From JAEZDC01 sp036676415 (GTDB lineage: Bacteria; Bacteroidota; Bacteroidia; Chitinophagales; Chitinophagaceae): 64,000 nt of DNA. Positions within the stretch are counted from its first letter, which is position 1; every line of letters starts with the position of its first letter. Positions 16,157-23,798 of the stretch are shown here, one piece after another. The notes under the pieces were generated by a model. The model worked only from the letters and a program-made list of their open reading frames with translations, had not been told where the DNA came from and made no database searches. The translations under genes and the position numbers were made by a program. Location of the stretch: positions 48,644-112,643 of the forward strand of contig JAKFCX010000013.1 in NCBI GenBank assembly GCA_036676415.1. Reading direction: 5' to 3'.

Positions 16157-17413
16157 ATGAAGAAAATTTTTACACTGTTAGCTTCTTTGTTATGTTTTTA
16201 TCTGAGCTATGCACAGCCTGTATTAGTTGAAGATTTTAATTATACATCGGGTGAGGCATTAACATCGAATAACTGGACACAGATTAGCACAGTGGCTACC
16301 AATCCTATATCTGTTACAACTCCTGGATTAACATATACGGGATATGCTGGTTCAGGAATCGGTAATGCTGCAACATTAGTAACTTCAGGTCAGGACATTT
16401 ACCGTGATGGTACAGCAAGTATCTCCGATGGATCAGTATATGTTTCTTTTATGCTAAACGTTGCTACAGCACAAGCAAACGGCGATTATTTCTTTGCACT
16501 CCTTCCTACGACCAGCTCAACTAATTTTACCGCACGTACATTCATCAAATCTTCTGGATCTGGTTATGTAATGGGTGTTTCCAAATCAACTGAAACTGTT
16601 GCTTATGGAACTACTGAGCTAAGTTTTAATACTACATACCTGGTAGTTGTAAAATATACTTTCAATACAGTAACTACAACAGATGATGCTATTACCTTGT
16701 ATGTACTTAGTTCTGGCGTGCCGACTACTGAGCCAGTAACGCCTTATGCCGGACCTACTGTAGGAACAGCAACTGATGCCTTATCAATAGGCCGTGTTGC
16801 TTTAAGGCAAGGAAGTGCCAGCAATGCAGCAGGGCTTACAGTCGATGGTTTTAGAATGGGTGACAGTTGGGAAGAAGGTCCGCTGCCGTTAAGTCTTCTG
16901 ACTTTTACTGCTACAATGAATGATAAGAGCATTAATCTTACCTGGTCAACAGCAAACGAAGTGAATGCTGCAACTTTTGATGTTGAAAGAAGTGTAAACG
17001 GCAAAGATTTTAAATCAATCGGTGTTATAGAAGCCAAGAATGGTACTACAACAAACAACTATTCTTTTGTTGATAACAGCCCTGTTGCAGGTGTTAGCTA
17101 TTACCGTTTAAAAATGAATGACAGGGATCGTTCGTTTAAATACAGTGCAGTTGAAATGGTAAAAACAAAAACTATAGGTGTGAGCGTTTATCCAAACCCG
17201 GTTCGTTCTTCAATTACCATTCAGCATGAAGTTGCTGCAAAAGGTGCTGTGATTGCTGTTTTGGATATGAGTGGTAAACAAACATCAGCAGTAACAGTAC
17301 AGGTTGGTGCTGTACAAACAACGATCAGTGCAGCTCAGTTAGCTCCTGGTTCTTACATGGTGGTTTATACTAACAATGGAACAAGAGTAACAAAGCAGTT
17401 TATTAAAGAATAA
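16157..17413 (+). CDS. T9SS type A sorting-domain secreted protein
   Basis: This 418-residue protein has an N-terminal signal peptide (MKKIFTLLASLLCFYLSYAQ), a beta-rich Ser/Thr/Asn-rich body of about 230 residues that I cannot assign, and a FN3-like stalk with LPLSLLTFTATMNDKSINLTW and SYYRLKMNDRD. It ends in a T9SS type A sorting domain beginning SVYPNPVRSSITI and finishing YTNNGTRVTKQFIKE. It should cross the outer membrane through the type IX system and be attached or released. No T9SS machinery gene is in the window. The same stalk-plus-sorting arrangement occurs in the protein at 54195-57125. A terminator follows. Confidence 0.92.
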   Translation: MKKIFTLLASLLCFYLSYAQPVLVEDFNYTSGEALTSNNWTQISTVATNPISVTTPGLTYTGYAGSGIGNAATLVTSGQDIYRDGTASISDGSVYVSFMLNVATAQANGDYFFALLPTTSSTNFTARTFIKSSGSGYVMGVSKSTETVAYGTTELSFNTTYLVVVKYTFNTVTTTDDAITLYVLSSGVPTTEPVTPYAGPTVGTATDALSIGRVALRQGSASNAAGLTVDGFRMGDSWEEGPLPLSLLTFTATMNDKSINLTWSTANEVNAATFDVERSVNGKDFKSIGVIEAKNGTTTNNYSFVDNSPVAGVSYYRLKMNDRDRSFKYSAVEMVKTKTIGVSVYPNPVRSSITIQHEVAAKGAVIAVLDMSGKQTSAVTVQVGAVQTTISAAQLAPGSYMVVYTNNGTRVTKQFIKE

Positions 17414-17431
17414 TTCAGAACTTATTATACG

Positions 17432-17463
17432 AAAAGACCTCACAACTGTGAGGTCTTTTTTTT
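17432..17463. terminator. Bidirectional terminator between T9SS cargo gene and rpe
   Basis: The stem AAAAGACCTCAC with its complement GTGAGGTCTTTT closes a very short loop and is followed by a T-run. It separates convergent genes ending at 17413 and 17479. Confidence 0.9.
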
Positions 17464-17478
17464 AACCTGAATAAACTA

Positions 17479-18126
17479 TTATAAAGATTTAAGTTTCGCA
17501 ATAGTTGCTTTTGGATCAGCAGCACTGAAAACAGTATTACCTGCCACCAAAACATCTGCTCCGGCTGCAATGATTTCTGCAGCATTATCAAGCGTTACAC
17601 CACCATCAATTTCTATCTGTACTTTCAATCCTTTCTCGTCAATCATTTTTCTCAGCAGCCTGGTCTTTTCGAGGGTATATTGAATAAACTTTTGCCCGCC
17701 AAAACCAGGATTTACACTCATCAGGCAAACCAGGTCTATATCATGCAGAATATCCGACAAGGTATTTACTGGTGTATGTGGGTTAACAGCAACTCCTGCC
17801 TTCATTCCCAAACTTTTTATTTGCTGGATGTTCCTGTGCAAATGATTGCATGCTTCTATATGAACCGTAAGAATATCAGCACCTGCTTTTTTAAAAGCTT
17901 CGGTAAGGTGTTCAGGTTGTAAGATCATTAAATGAACATCACAAACTTTCGTAGTGGCCTTCCTGATTTTTTCAATCACTGGTATGCCAAAACTGATGTT
18001 GGGCACAAACTGTCCATCCATTACATCAAGATGAAACCATTCAGCTTCACTTTCATTTAGCATCCTGCATTCGGATTCAAGATTCAGGAAATCAGCAGCA
18101 AGTAGTGATGGTGCTATAATTGGCAT
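17479..18126 (-). CDS. rpe: Ribulose-phosphate 3-epimerase
   Basis: Rpe interconverts ribulose 5-phosphate and xylulose 5-phosphate in the pentose phosphate pathway. The 215-residue TIM barrel shows the metal ligands His32 and Asp34 in FHLDVMDGQFVPNISFG and His65 in VHLMI. It also has the flexible MSVNPGFGGQKF loop and the second catalytic Asp in QIEIDGGVTLDN. The C-terminal phosphate-binding GADVLVAGNTVF is complete. ATG at 18126, with an exact -7 box at 18169-18176. Confidence 0.96.
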   Translation of the reverse strand: MPIIAPSLLAADFLNLESECRMLNESEAEWFHLDVMDGQFVPNISFGIPVIEKIRKATTKVCDVHLMILQPEHLTEAFKKAGADILTVHIEACNHLHRNIQQIKSLGMKAGVAVNPHTPVNTLSDILHDIDLVCLMSVNPGFGGQKFIQYTLEKTRLLRKMIDEKGLKVQIEIDGGVTLDNAAEIIAAGADVLVAGNTVFSAADPKATIAKLKSL

Positions 18127-18168
18127 AGTGAGGTATTAATTAGTCAATGGTCAATAAAGTTTCAGTGG

Positions 18169-18176
18169 CAAAATTA
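18169..18176 (-). promoter_or_regulatory. -7 promoter box of rpe
   Basis: The minus strand reads TAATTTTG, an exact TAnnTTTG match 42 bp before the rpe ATG. Confidence 0.55.
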
Positions 18177-18228
18177 GTTGCTGAATAAAAGAATGCCCAA
18201 ACAGTTATCCACTATCCACTTTCCCTTG

Positions 18229-19038
18229 TTAGCTCTTCACTGCTTCCAGCCTTCCCAGTGCTTTGGAAGCTTCTTTTAAATCAGGATCTAATCTCAGCGA
18301 TTGATCATACATATTCATTGCTTCCTGTATTCTTCCAAGTGCTTCAAATGTTTTTGCCTGCCAGTAAAAAGCATCGGCATAGGTAGGTTCAACATTTCCT
18401 GCAGCCTGGAAAATATTAAGTGCTTCATTATATTTCTTCTGGTCAAAATACAGAAATCCTTTTTCCAGGTAAGCCTCCATGTATTTTACATTATGCGAAA
18501 TGCACCGATTAAATAAATCCTCAGCCATTTTATTATTTCCCTTTCGTGCATGGTAAATACCTGCAATAAAATCGCAGTTTGCTAATGTCTCATCGTCAGG
18601 CATCGTTTTAGAAACATTGTTCACTAACATCAAAGCCCTGTCATCTTTTCGTTCAGCCAACACATTAGCAAGATAGAGCTGGGTTACTACATCAGGGTAT
18701 AGATTGATGGACCTGATATAAGATTCAATTGCGGCAGTGGTATCTCCACTTCGTTCTAACAACAATGCATTTCTGGACCAATAACTGTTATTGATACTAT
18801 CTTTCTTTAGCAGTATATCCATGTGATATAACGCTTCTTTAAATCTTTCCAGGCTATCCAAAGCATCAATTACATCAACCCTGTATTGAATACTGTCAGC
18901 ATTCTTGTCTGCTCTTTCGACCAATTCCTTTATCAGTTTATCAGCTATCGATACTTCAGCTTTAGCATCCTTATTTTTTTCATCCTTGCACGAAAAAAAT
19001 AATATGACCACAGAAAAGAAGATCAGCATGTATTTCAT
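18229..19038 (-). CDS. TPR-repeat lipoprotein
   Basis: This 269-residue protein starts at ATG 19038 (MKYMLIFFSVVILFFSC), whose hydrophobic stretch ends in a lipobox LFFSC, so it should be a lipid-anchored periplasmic or outer-membrane protein. The remainder consists of tetratricopeptide repeats, clearest toward the C-terminus (YMEAYLEKGFLYFDQKKYNEALNIF, YADAFYWQAKTFEALGRIQEAM). TPRs mediate protein-protein contacts; the partner is unknown. The start codon lies 4 nt after an exact -7 box, suggesting a leaderless message. It is divergent from the TolB-like gene at 19132. Confidence 0.88.
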   Translation of the reverse strand: MKYMLIFFSVVILFFSCKDEKNKDAKAEVSIADKLIKELVERADKNADSIQYRVDVIDALDSLERFKEALYHMDILLKKDSINNSYWSRNALLLERSGDTTAAIESYIRSINLYPDVVTQLYLANVLAERKDDRALMLVNNVSKTMPDDETLANCDFIAGIYHARKGNNKMAEDLFNRCISHNVKYMEAYLEKGFLYFDQKKYNEALNIFQAAGNVEPTYADAFYWQAKTFEALGRIQEAMNMYDQSLRLDPDLKEASKALGRLEAVKS

Positions 19039-19042
19039 ACCG

Positions 19043-19050
19043 CAAAAATA
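19043..19050 (-). promoter_or_regulatory. -7 promoter box of the TPR lipoprotein gene
   Basis: The minus strand reads TATTTTTG, exact TAnnTTTG, ending 4 nt before the ATG at 19038. The TTG at 19053 lies upstream of it and cannot be the start if this promoter is used. Confidence 0.6.
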
Positions 19051-19131
19051 CAATCAACTCTCTCAGTTATAACCATTTCATGACAAATGAAAGGCACCGT
19101 AACCTTAGTTTTACCAAAATTTACACCTTTA

Positions 19132-20232
19132 ATGAACAGTCGTTTAATATTCCTGGTAGCTTTTTTTTCTATTTCGGCTACGGCTTTCCTTTCTTTCACC
19201 AACGGAGAGGATAATGCACCAGTAGAAGACACATTACATTATGCCGATGAAAAGCATTTTAAAAATATTCGGCAGCTCACTTTCGGTGGTGATAATGCTG
19301 AAGCTTACTGGAGCTATGATGGTAAATACCTCATCTTTCAACGTACGATAGCTAAAGAAGGAATTGCATGTGACCAGATTTTCATTGGAAAAGTTCCAAC
19401 CAAAGCTGGCGAACCATTTACGTACAAAATGGTGAGTTCAGGTAAAGGAAGAACCACTTGTGCTTATTTTTTACCTGGTGGAAAATATTTCGTTTATGCT
19501 TCCACCCATTTAGGTGCTGATACATGTCCACCAATACCAGATAGAGCTAAACTGGGTAATCGTTATATCTGGCCTTTGTACAACAGTTACGATATTTTCC
19601 TGGCCGATACTTCCGGTAAAATCATCAAGCAACTTACCACAGCTAAGGGTTATGATGCTGAAGCAACGTTATCGCCTGATGGTAAGAAAATGATCTATTG
19701 CAGCGATAAAAGTGGAGATCTTGAATTATACGTGATGGATCTGAAAACAGGAAAAGAAAAACAGGTCACAAACCTACTGGGTTATGATGGTGGTGCATGG
19801 TTTAGTCCTGATGGAAAGAAGATCGTGTGGCGTTCAAGCCGACCAAAAACAGATGCTGAGATAAAGGATTATAAAGATTTGTTGTCACAGGGTTTTGTAG
19901 CACCAACGAACATGGAAGTATGGGTAGCAAATGCTGATGGAAGTGATGCAAAGCAGATCACAAATCTTGGACAGGCAAACTGGGCTCCGAATTTCACTCC
20001 AGACAGTAAGAACATTATTTTCTGCAGTAACCACGAATATAAAAGAGGCTTTCCATTCAATATGTACCTCACAGATCTGAAAGGAAAAGGATTAGAAAAG
20101 ATCAGCCGGGATAAAGGTTTTGATGCATTTCCAATGTTCAGTCCTGATGGTAAGAAGATCGTTTTCTCCAGCAACAGAAATAATGGAGGTACAAGAGAAA
20201 CCAATTTATTTATTGCTGATTGGGTGAAATGA
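19132..20232 (+). CDS. TolB-like PD40 beta-propeller protein
   Basis: This 366-residue exported protein starts at ATG 19132 (MNSRLIFLVAFFSISATAFLSF), a clear signal sequence. The body is a set of PD40/WD40-like blades with repeated cores: ATLSPDGKKMIYCS, AWFSPDGKKIVWRS, NFTPDSKNIIFCS and PMFSPDGKKIVFSS. Such propellers resemble the TolB C-terminal domain, but no Tol-Pal gene is adjacent and the N-terminal TolB domain is missing, so this is a PD40 protein rather than true TolB. The frame opens at 19087, before the signal sequence, and I reject that start. Probably periplasmic; ligand unknown. Confidence 0.88.
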   Translation: MNSRLIFLVAFFSISATAFLSFTNGEDNAPVEDTLHYADEKHFKNIRQLTFGGDNAEAYWSYDGKYLIFQRTIAKEGIACDQIFIGKVPTKAGEPFTYKMVSSGKGRTTCAYFLPGGKYFVYASTHLGADTCPPIPDRAKLGNRYIWPLYNSYDIFLADTSGKIIKQLTTAKGYDAEATLSPDGKKMIYCSDKSGDLELYVMDLKTGKEKQVTNLLGYDGGAWFSPDGKKIVWRSSRPKTDAEIKDYKDLLSQGFVAPTNMEVWVANADGSDAKQITNLGQANWAPNFTPDSKNIIFCSNHEYKRGFPFNMYLTDLKGKGLEKISRDKGFDAFPMFSPDGKKIVFSSNRNNGGTRETNLFIADWVK

Positions 20233-20240
20233 TTTTATAG

Positions 20241-20276
20241 GTAAGCTATATCTTTATTCAGCTTCCGTTGTGTCAA
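20241..20276 (-). repeat. Dispersed intergenic repeat, degenerate copy J
   Basis: On the minus strand it reads TTTGACACAACGGAAGCTG followed by AATAAAGATATAGCTTAC, matching the core end and tail of the family while the TACAAG head has decayed. It begins 8 bp after the TolB-like gene stop. Confidence 0.55.
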
Positions 20277-20377
20277 ATCGACGGAGGAGATTCACCGAAT
20301 CAAAAATCCCAAACTAAATTTCTGAGGCACTCATTTGTCCTGTAACAACTTCACTCAGAAAGATCAAAACAGGTTCT

Positions 20378-20410
20378 AACTTTTCCAAAGTTTTAAACTT
20401 TGGAAAAGTT
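20378..20410. repeat. Perfect 16-bp inverted repeat
   Basis: The left arm AACTTTTCCAAAGTTT (20378-20393) and right arm AAACTTTGGAAAAGTT (20395-20410) are exact complements around a single base. There is no T-run after it, so a terminator is unlikely. It lies in a 246-bp intergenic region before the gene at 20479. Confidence 0.85.
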
Positions 20411-20478
20411 GCGGTTAGGAATTCGTTTTTTAAATTTCTCTTCCTCTATCTTTACGGCACTAACCAAACTATATAAAT

Positions 20479-20943
20479 ATGTACGAAGGCTTACTTCACC
20501 TGCACAACTTTCTTCGATGGGTAATACTGATCTTTTTGCTCTTAAGTGTATTAAGACATTTGACAGCTGCTAATCAACCTTATGGAGGAAAGGACAAGGG
20601 TTTTGGTTTACCATTATTAATTTCCACACATTTGAATGCTATAATTGGTTTGTACCAATGGATTGTAGGAGCCTGGGGTTTGAAATTAATACAAACCAAC
20701 GGCATGGGTACCGTTATGAAGGACAGTGTTAATCGTTTCTGGGCAATTGAACATCCGTTAATGATGTTAATAGCTGCTATCCTTATAACGATCGGGTACG
20801 GACAAAGAAAGTCAAAACATACCACGAGGGTTCAGCGTAGAAGAGCAGCCATTTATTATGTTCTCGCTTTGATAGTTATATTATTAGCTGTTCCATGGCC
20901 ATTTAGAGAAGTGATTGGAAGACCACTTTTCCCCGGAATGTAA
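20479..20943 (+). CDS. Conserved four-helix membrane protein (cytochrome b-like)
   Basis: This 154-residue integral membrane protein has four hydrophobic helices: LRWVILIFLLLSVL, LISTHLNAIIGLYQWIVG, HPLMMLIAAILITIGYG and YYVLALIVILLAVPW. His residues near the helix ends (LHLHN at the N-terminus, STHLN, AIEHPLMM) could bind haem, which is why relatives are often labelled cytochrome b, but this is not proven. The protein is common in Bacteroidota and ends with WPFREVIGRPLFPG. ATG at 20479; a one-mismatch -7 box (TATCTTTA) lies about 24 bp upstream. A UUCG-loop terminator follows. Confidence 0.82.
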   Translation: MYEGLLHLHNFLRWVILIFLLLSVLRHLTAANQPYGGKDKGFGLPLLISTHLNAIIGLYQWIVGAWGLKLIQTNGMGTVMKDSVNRFWAIEHPLMMLIAAILITIGYGQRKSKHTTRVQRRRAAIYYVLALIVILLAVPWPFREVIGRPLFPGM

Positions 20944-20954
20944 AATATATATTG

Positions 20955-20977
20955 AAACCTCCTTCGGGAGGTTTTTT
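20955..20977 (+). terminator. Terminator after the four-helix membrane protein
   Basis: The stem AAACCTCC/GGAGGTTT with a TTCG tetraloop is followed by a T-run. Confidence 0.92.
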
Positions 20978-21030
20978 ATTTAACTTTGAGTATGACCTTA
21001 CGCCGCAATTTTATTTATTGGATAGACAAG

Positions 21031-21060
21031 CGTCAGTGGAAATATGTTTTCCTCCTGACG
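21031..21060. repeat. Interrupted hairpin upstream of hmgA
   Basis: The outer arms CGTCAG/CTGACG and inner arms GGAAA/TTTCC form a hairpin with small bulges. It lies about 50 bp before repeat copy D. It may be a decayed left half of a compound repeat. Confidence 0.4.
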
Positions 21061-21109
21061 ACTCTTGAACTGTCGGTCTTTGTTTTATAGTCGGGTTGCT
21101 CAGTATAGA

Positions 21110-21166
21110 TAAGAACGTACAAGTGAGTGACGCAACAGCAGCTTCATAGTAGCACTATAGTTGGTG
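21110..21166 (+). repeat. Dispersed intergenic repeat, copy D
   Basis: The head reads TACAAGTGAGTGACGCAAC, with a tail containing GCTTCATAGTAGCACTATAG. The 22 bp at 21110-21131 recur exactly, inverted, at 26061-26082. It lies 40 bp before the hmgA start. Confidence 0.8.
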
Positions 21167-21205
21167 CAAAAAATCGTAATTCTATATTCGTAAATCGTAT
21201 TTATT

Positions 21206-22363
21206 ATGCCGCATTATCATAAACTCGGACAAATTCCTCATAAACGACATACGCAGTTCAGAAAACCTGATGGAAAATTGTATTCTGAGCAATTGTTTTC
21301 TACCGAAGGGTTCAGTAATGATTATTCTTTGTTGTATCATGTTCATCCACCCACAACAATAATTGGAACAGATGAGCCAATTGATGTAATGCCGAGAGTT
21401 GCTGAAGACAGGATGCTGAAACACCGTAGCCTTGAAGGGTTTAAAGTAAAACCAGAAGCAGATTACCTGCAAAGTCGTAAACCGGTGCTGGTGAATAATG
21501 ACTGTCATATAGTGCTGGCAGCACCAAAAGAAAGCATGAGGGATTATTTCTTTAAAAATGCAGATGCGGATGAAATGATCTTTGTGCATGACGGATCAGG
21601 AACACTGAAGACAATGTATGGTGATATTACATTCTCTTATGGAGATTATTTAGTGATTCCAAGGGGTACCATTTATCAAATGGAATTTACCACGGCTGAT
21701 AATCGTTTGTTTATTGTGGAATCGTTTAGTCCTATTCGTTATCCAAAAAGATATGTAAGTAAGTCAGGACAGCTGTTGGAGCACTCACCATATTGCGAAC
21801 GAGATATAAGAGGGCCACAGAATCTTGTTACAATAGATGAGGCTGGAGATTTTGTGATCAAAACGAAGAAGAAAGGAAAGTTGTATGGAATCCATTATGG
21901 CTTTCATCCTTTTGATGTGATAGGGTGGGATGGATGTTGTTATCCTTATGCATTCAGCATACATGATTTTGAACCAATAACAGGAAGAGTTCACCAGCCA
22001 CCACCGGTGCACCAGACTTTTGATGCACATAATTTCGTGGTCTGCAGTTTTGTACCAAGATTGTACGATTATCATCCTGATGCGATTCCTGCGCCATATA
22101 ATCACAGTAACATAGATAGTGATGAAGTGCTGTATTATGTTGATGGCGATTTTATGAGTAGAAAAAATGTTACGAGGGGAATGATCACTTTGCATCCTGC
22201 AGGAATTCCGCATGGTCCACATCCAGGAGCAGTAGAGAAAAGTATTGGAGCGAAGGAAACAAAAGAACTGGCTGTAATGGTAGATACTTTCCATCCATTA
22301 CAATTAACTGTTGATGCCCTCGAAATAGAAAATGAAGGTTATGTAATGAGTTGGGCTGAATAA
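21206..22363 (+). CDS. hmgA: Homogentisate 1,2-dioxygenase
   Basis: This iron enzyme opens the homogentisate ring to maleylacetoacetate in the tyrosine and phenylalanine breakdown pathway. The 385-residue protein has the double-cupin layout of the family. Likely Fe(II) ligands are His300 and Glu307 in NHSNIDSDEVLYYVDG and His336 in HPAGIPHGPHPG. The segment GWDGCCYPYAFSIHDFEPITGRVHQPPPVHQTF is typical of the bacterial short form (human enzyme about 445 residues). ATG at 21206. The downstream isomerase and hydrolase genes of the pathway are not adjacent. Confidence 0.94.
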   Translation: MPHYHKLGQIPHKRHTQFRKPDGKLYSEQLFSTEGFSNDYSLLYHVHPPTTIIGTDEPIDVMPRVAEDRMLKHRSLEGFKVKPEADYLQSRKPVLVNNDCHIVLAAPKESMRDYFFKNADADEMIFVHDGSGTLKTMYGDITFSYGDYLVIPRGTIYQMEFTTADNRLFIVESFSPIRYPKRYVSKSGQLLEHSPYCERDIRGPQNLVTIDEAGDFVIKTKKKGKLYGIHYGFHPFDVIGWDGCCYPYAFSIHDFEPITGRVHQPPPVHQTFDAHNFVVCSFVPRLYDYHPDAIPAPYNHSNIDSDEVLYYVDGDFMSRKNVTRGMITLHPAGIPHGPHPGAVEKSIGAKETKELAVMVDTFHPLQLTVDALEIENEGYVMSWAE

Positions 22364-22447
22364 TAGTTCGTGGATGATGAATTTGGATTTTTTTACCTGG
22401 AATTTGTATATTTAAATAAGTTCTTATATCAAAAATCAAAATGCCAT

Positions 22448-22852
22448 ATGATCAAATTCAATGAAATTAAAATCGGTGATTACCTGATGGGTGAGTTTGA
22501 AGGAAAAATGTGGGAAGGTGAGGTAGTGAGACTTAATGGGGAAGATAAACAGGTTTGTGTGCAAACAGATGTACAGGAATTCTGGTTCTCACCGGAACAT
22601 CTTTATCCAATTCCGCTGAATGATGAGTCTTTACAAAAACTCAGCTTTACAAAAGAAGATATGGAAGACGGAAGTGTAAAGTATAAGAAAGCATCATTCC
22701 GACTTGTGATTCCTAAAAAGGACGATTTTTCTCAAATTGACATGTGGTACAGGGAAGACAGGAGGCATCATCCTGATATACATTACGTACACCAACTTCA
22801 GAATGCGCATTACGATATGACGAAAATCCACCTTACCCGGCAAGTTGTATAA
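22448..22852 (+). CDS. Conserved hypothetical small protein
   Basis: This 134-residue soluble protein has no family that I recognise. It starts at ATG 22448 (MIKFNEIKIGDYLMGEFEGKMWEGEV). The N-terminal half has the feel of a small beta barrel with GDYLMGEFEGKMWEGEVVRLN. The C-terminal half is charged (FSQIDMWYREDRRHHPDIHYVHQLQNAH). The frame opens upstream at 22370, but those residues are hydrophobic-aromatic and AT-driven and unlikely to be translated. It stands 84 bp after hmgA and is followed by its own terminator. No function is inferred. Confidence 0.75.
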   Translation: MIKFNEIKIGDYLMGEFEGKMWEGEVVRLNGEDKQVCVQTDVQEFWFSPEHLYPIPLNDESLQKLSFTKEDMEDGSVKYKKASFRLVIPKKDDFSQIDMWYREDRRHHPDIHYVHQLQNAHYDMTKIHLTRQVV

Positions 22853-22868
22853 CAGGTTAAAAAAGTTG

Positions 22869-22897
22869 AAAGCCATCATGAAACTGATGGCTTTTTT
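22869..22897 (+). terminator. Terminator after the hypothetical gene at 22448
   Basis: The stem AAAGCCATCA/TGATGGCTTT with a 6-nt loop is followed by TTTT. Confidence 0.9.
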
Positions 22898-22948
22898 ATT
22901 TCCAGCCAGTGTGGCACAATCCTTTCGATGTTTATCGAAAATAATCAT

Positions 22949-23161
22949 ATGAACAAAGAACATAAAGAGAGCACTAACCAGCAGCAGAGAACACAGCCGG
23001 ATCAGAATGATACCAATGCTGAAAAGCAAACCCCCTTGGCTGAAAGAATTTCTGAGACGGGAATGGATCAGCTGGAAGAAAAAACCGATCGGGTAACTCA
23101 TATTGATGAATCGGAGAATAAACCTGGAGCACCATGGAGTCCAGGACAGGCTTCTTCTTAA
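22949..23161 (+). CDS. Small hydrophilic, probably disordered protein
   Basis: This 70-residue protein starts at ATG 22949 (MNKEHKESTNQQQRTQ). It is almost entirely polar, rich in Glu, Gln, Asn, Thr and Lys, with no Cys or Phe and no hydrophobic core. It ends in GAPWSPGQASS. This composition is like small stress-associated hydrophilins, but no named motif is present. It is flanked by terminators on both sides and is convergent with another low-complexity gene at 23212, so the two form a pair of unusual hydrophilic genes. Being short and compositionally biased, it could be a chance frame, but the clean terminators support a real transcript. Confidence 0.65.
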   Translation: MNKEHKESTNQQQRTQPDQNDTNAEKQTPLAERISETGMDQLEEKTDRVTHIDESENKPGAPWSPGQASS

Positions 23162-23165
23162 GCAT

Positions 23166-23200
23166 AAAAAAAGAGACGATGTTTTGATCGTCTCTTTTTT
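23166..23200. terminator. Bidirectional terminator between the two hydrophilic genes
   Basis: The stem AAGAGACGAT/ATCGTCTCTT with loop GTTTTG is flanked by an A-run and a T-run. Confidence 0.92.
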
Positions 23201-23211
23201 ATATCTGAACC

Positions 23212-23517
23212 TTATTTTTGACTACCTCTGTTCTTCTGGTCTCTTGCGTGGTCTTGATCCATGTCGCTATATTGATCTTGCCTAGTTTTGCTTTGATCAC
23301 GATTTTGACCGCTTTGACTCTGCTGACCTTGTCCCTGGCTTCTGCCTATGCCGCTTTCATTTCGTAGGTCACTTGTTGATTCACTACGAGTGTCGCTACT
23401 TTTTTCACCAGTTAAGCCACTTCTACTTTGGTTAACATCTTGGCGTGAACTTTCATTACGAGTCTCGTTACGGTCGTTTCGAGTCTCATTTCTGTTTTCA
23501 TTGCGATTCTCTGCCAT
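23212..23517 (-). CDS. Asn/Arg-rich low-complexity protein
   Basis: This 101-residue protein consists of polar repeats. The N-terminus is a tandem of NRNE/TRNE-type tetrads (MAENRNENRNETRNDRNE), followed by Ser/Arg/Asp-rich and Gln/Gly-rich stretches (GRSQGQGQQSQSGQNRD). It contains no Cys, Trp or Phe. It looks intrinsically disordered, like a hydrophilin or general-stress protein, but I recognise no family. An exact -7 box lies at 23558-23565, 40 bp before the ATG at 23517, and a bidirectional terminator follows, so the gene has complete transcription signals. Convergent with the small hydrophilic gene at 22949. Confidence 0.72.
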   Translation of the reverse strand: MAENRNENRNETRNDRNETRNESSRQDVNQSRSGLTGEKSSDTRSESTSDLRNESGIGRSQGQGQQSQSGQNRDQSKTRQDQYSDMDQDHARDQKNRGSQK

Positions 23518-23557
23518 AAAATAGATTTTATTATTTGAAAGAATGAATGAATTAGCA

Positions 23558-23565
23558 CAAACTTA
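23558..23565 (-). promoter_or_regulatory. -7 promoter box of the Asn/Arg-rich gene
   Basis: The minus strand reads TAAGTTTG, exact TAnnTTTG, 40 bp before the ATG at 23517. Apart from this box and the terminator at 23753-23780, I see nothing in the 281-bp gap 23518-23798. Confidence 0.55.
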
Positions 23566-23752
23566 AAGCCGAATTGATCCTTCAATTTTTGATGTTTAAC
23601 CGGTAAAGAAAACAGCTGGTTCTAAGAAAGTGATTCGTAATGTTTTTCTTTTTCTGCTATGCTCCAACCAGTATAAACTACAACTTAGGCATTGCCGGTA
23701 AAGTTGTTAGGCATGGGACAATCTCTTCTACAAAAAAGCACTAAATAAGCAA

Positions 23753-23780
23753 CAAAAAAAGTCCGGTTGAGCCGGACTTT
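23753..23780 (-). terminator. Terminator of the manA/DUF6580 transcript
   Basis: The stem AAAGTCCGG/CCGGACTTT has the A-run on the plus strand, giving a U-run for minus-strand transcripts. It lies 18 bp after the stop at 23799. Confidence 0.9.
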
Positions 23781-23798
23781 CAGATAATTTAAAAATGA

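Noticed and set aside
21785..22294. 169-codon minus-strand open frame inside hmgA
   Set aside because: It lies wholly antisense to a secure gene, is Ile/Tyr/Cys-rich in the manner of complement-strand frames, and matches no family.
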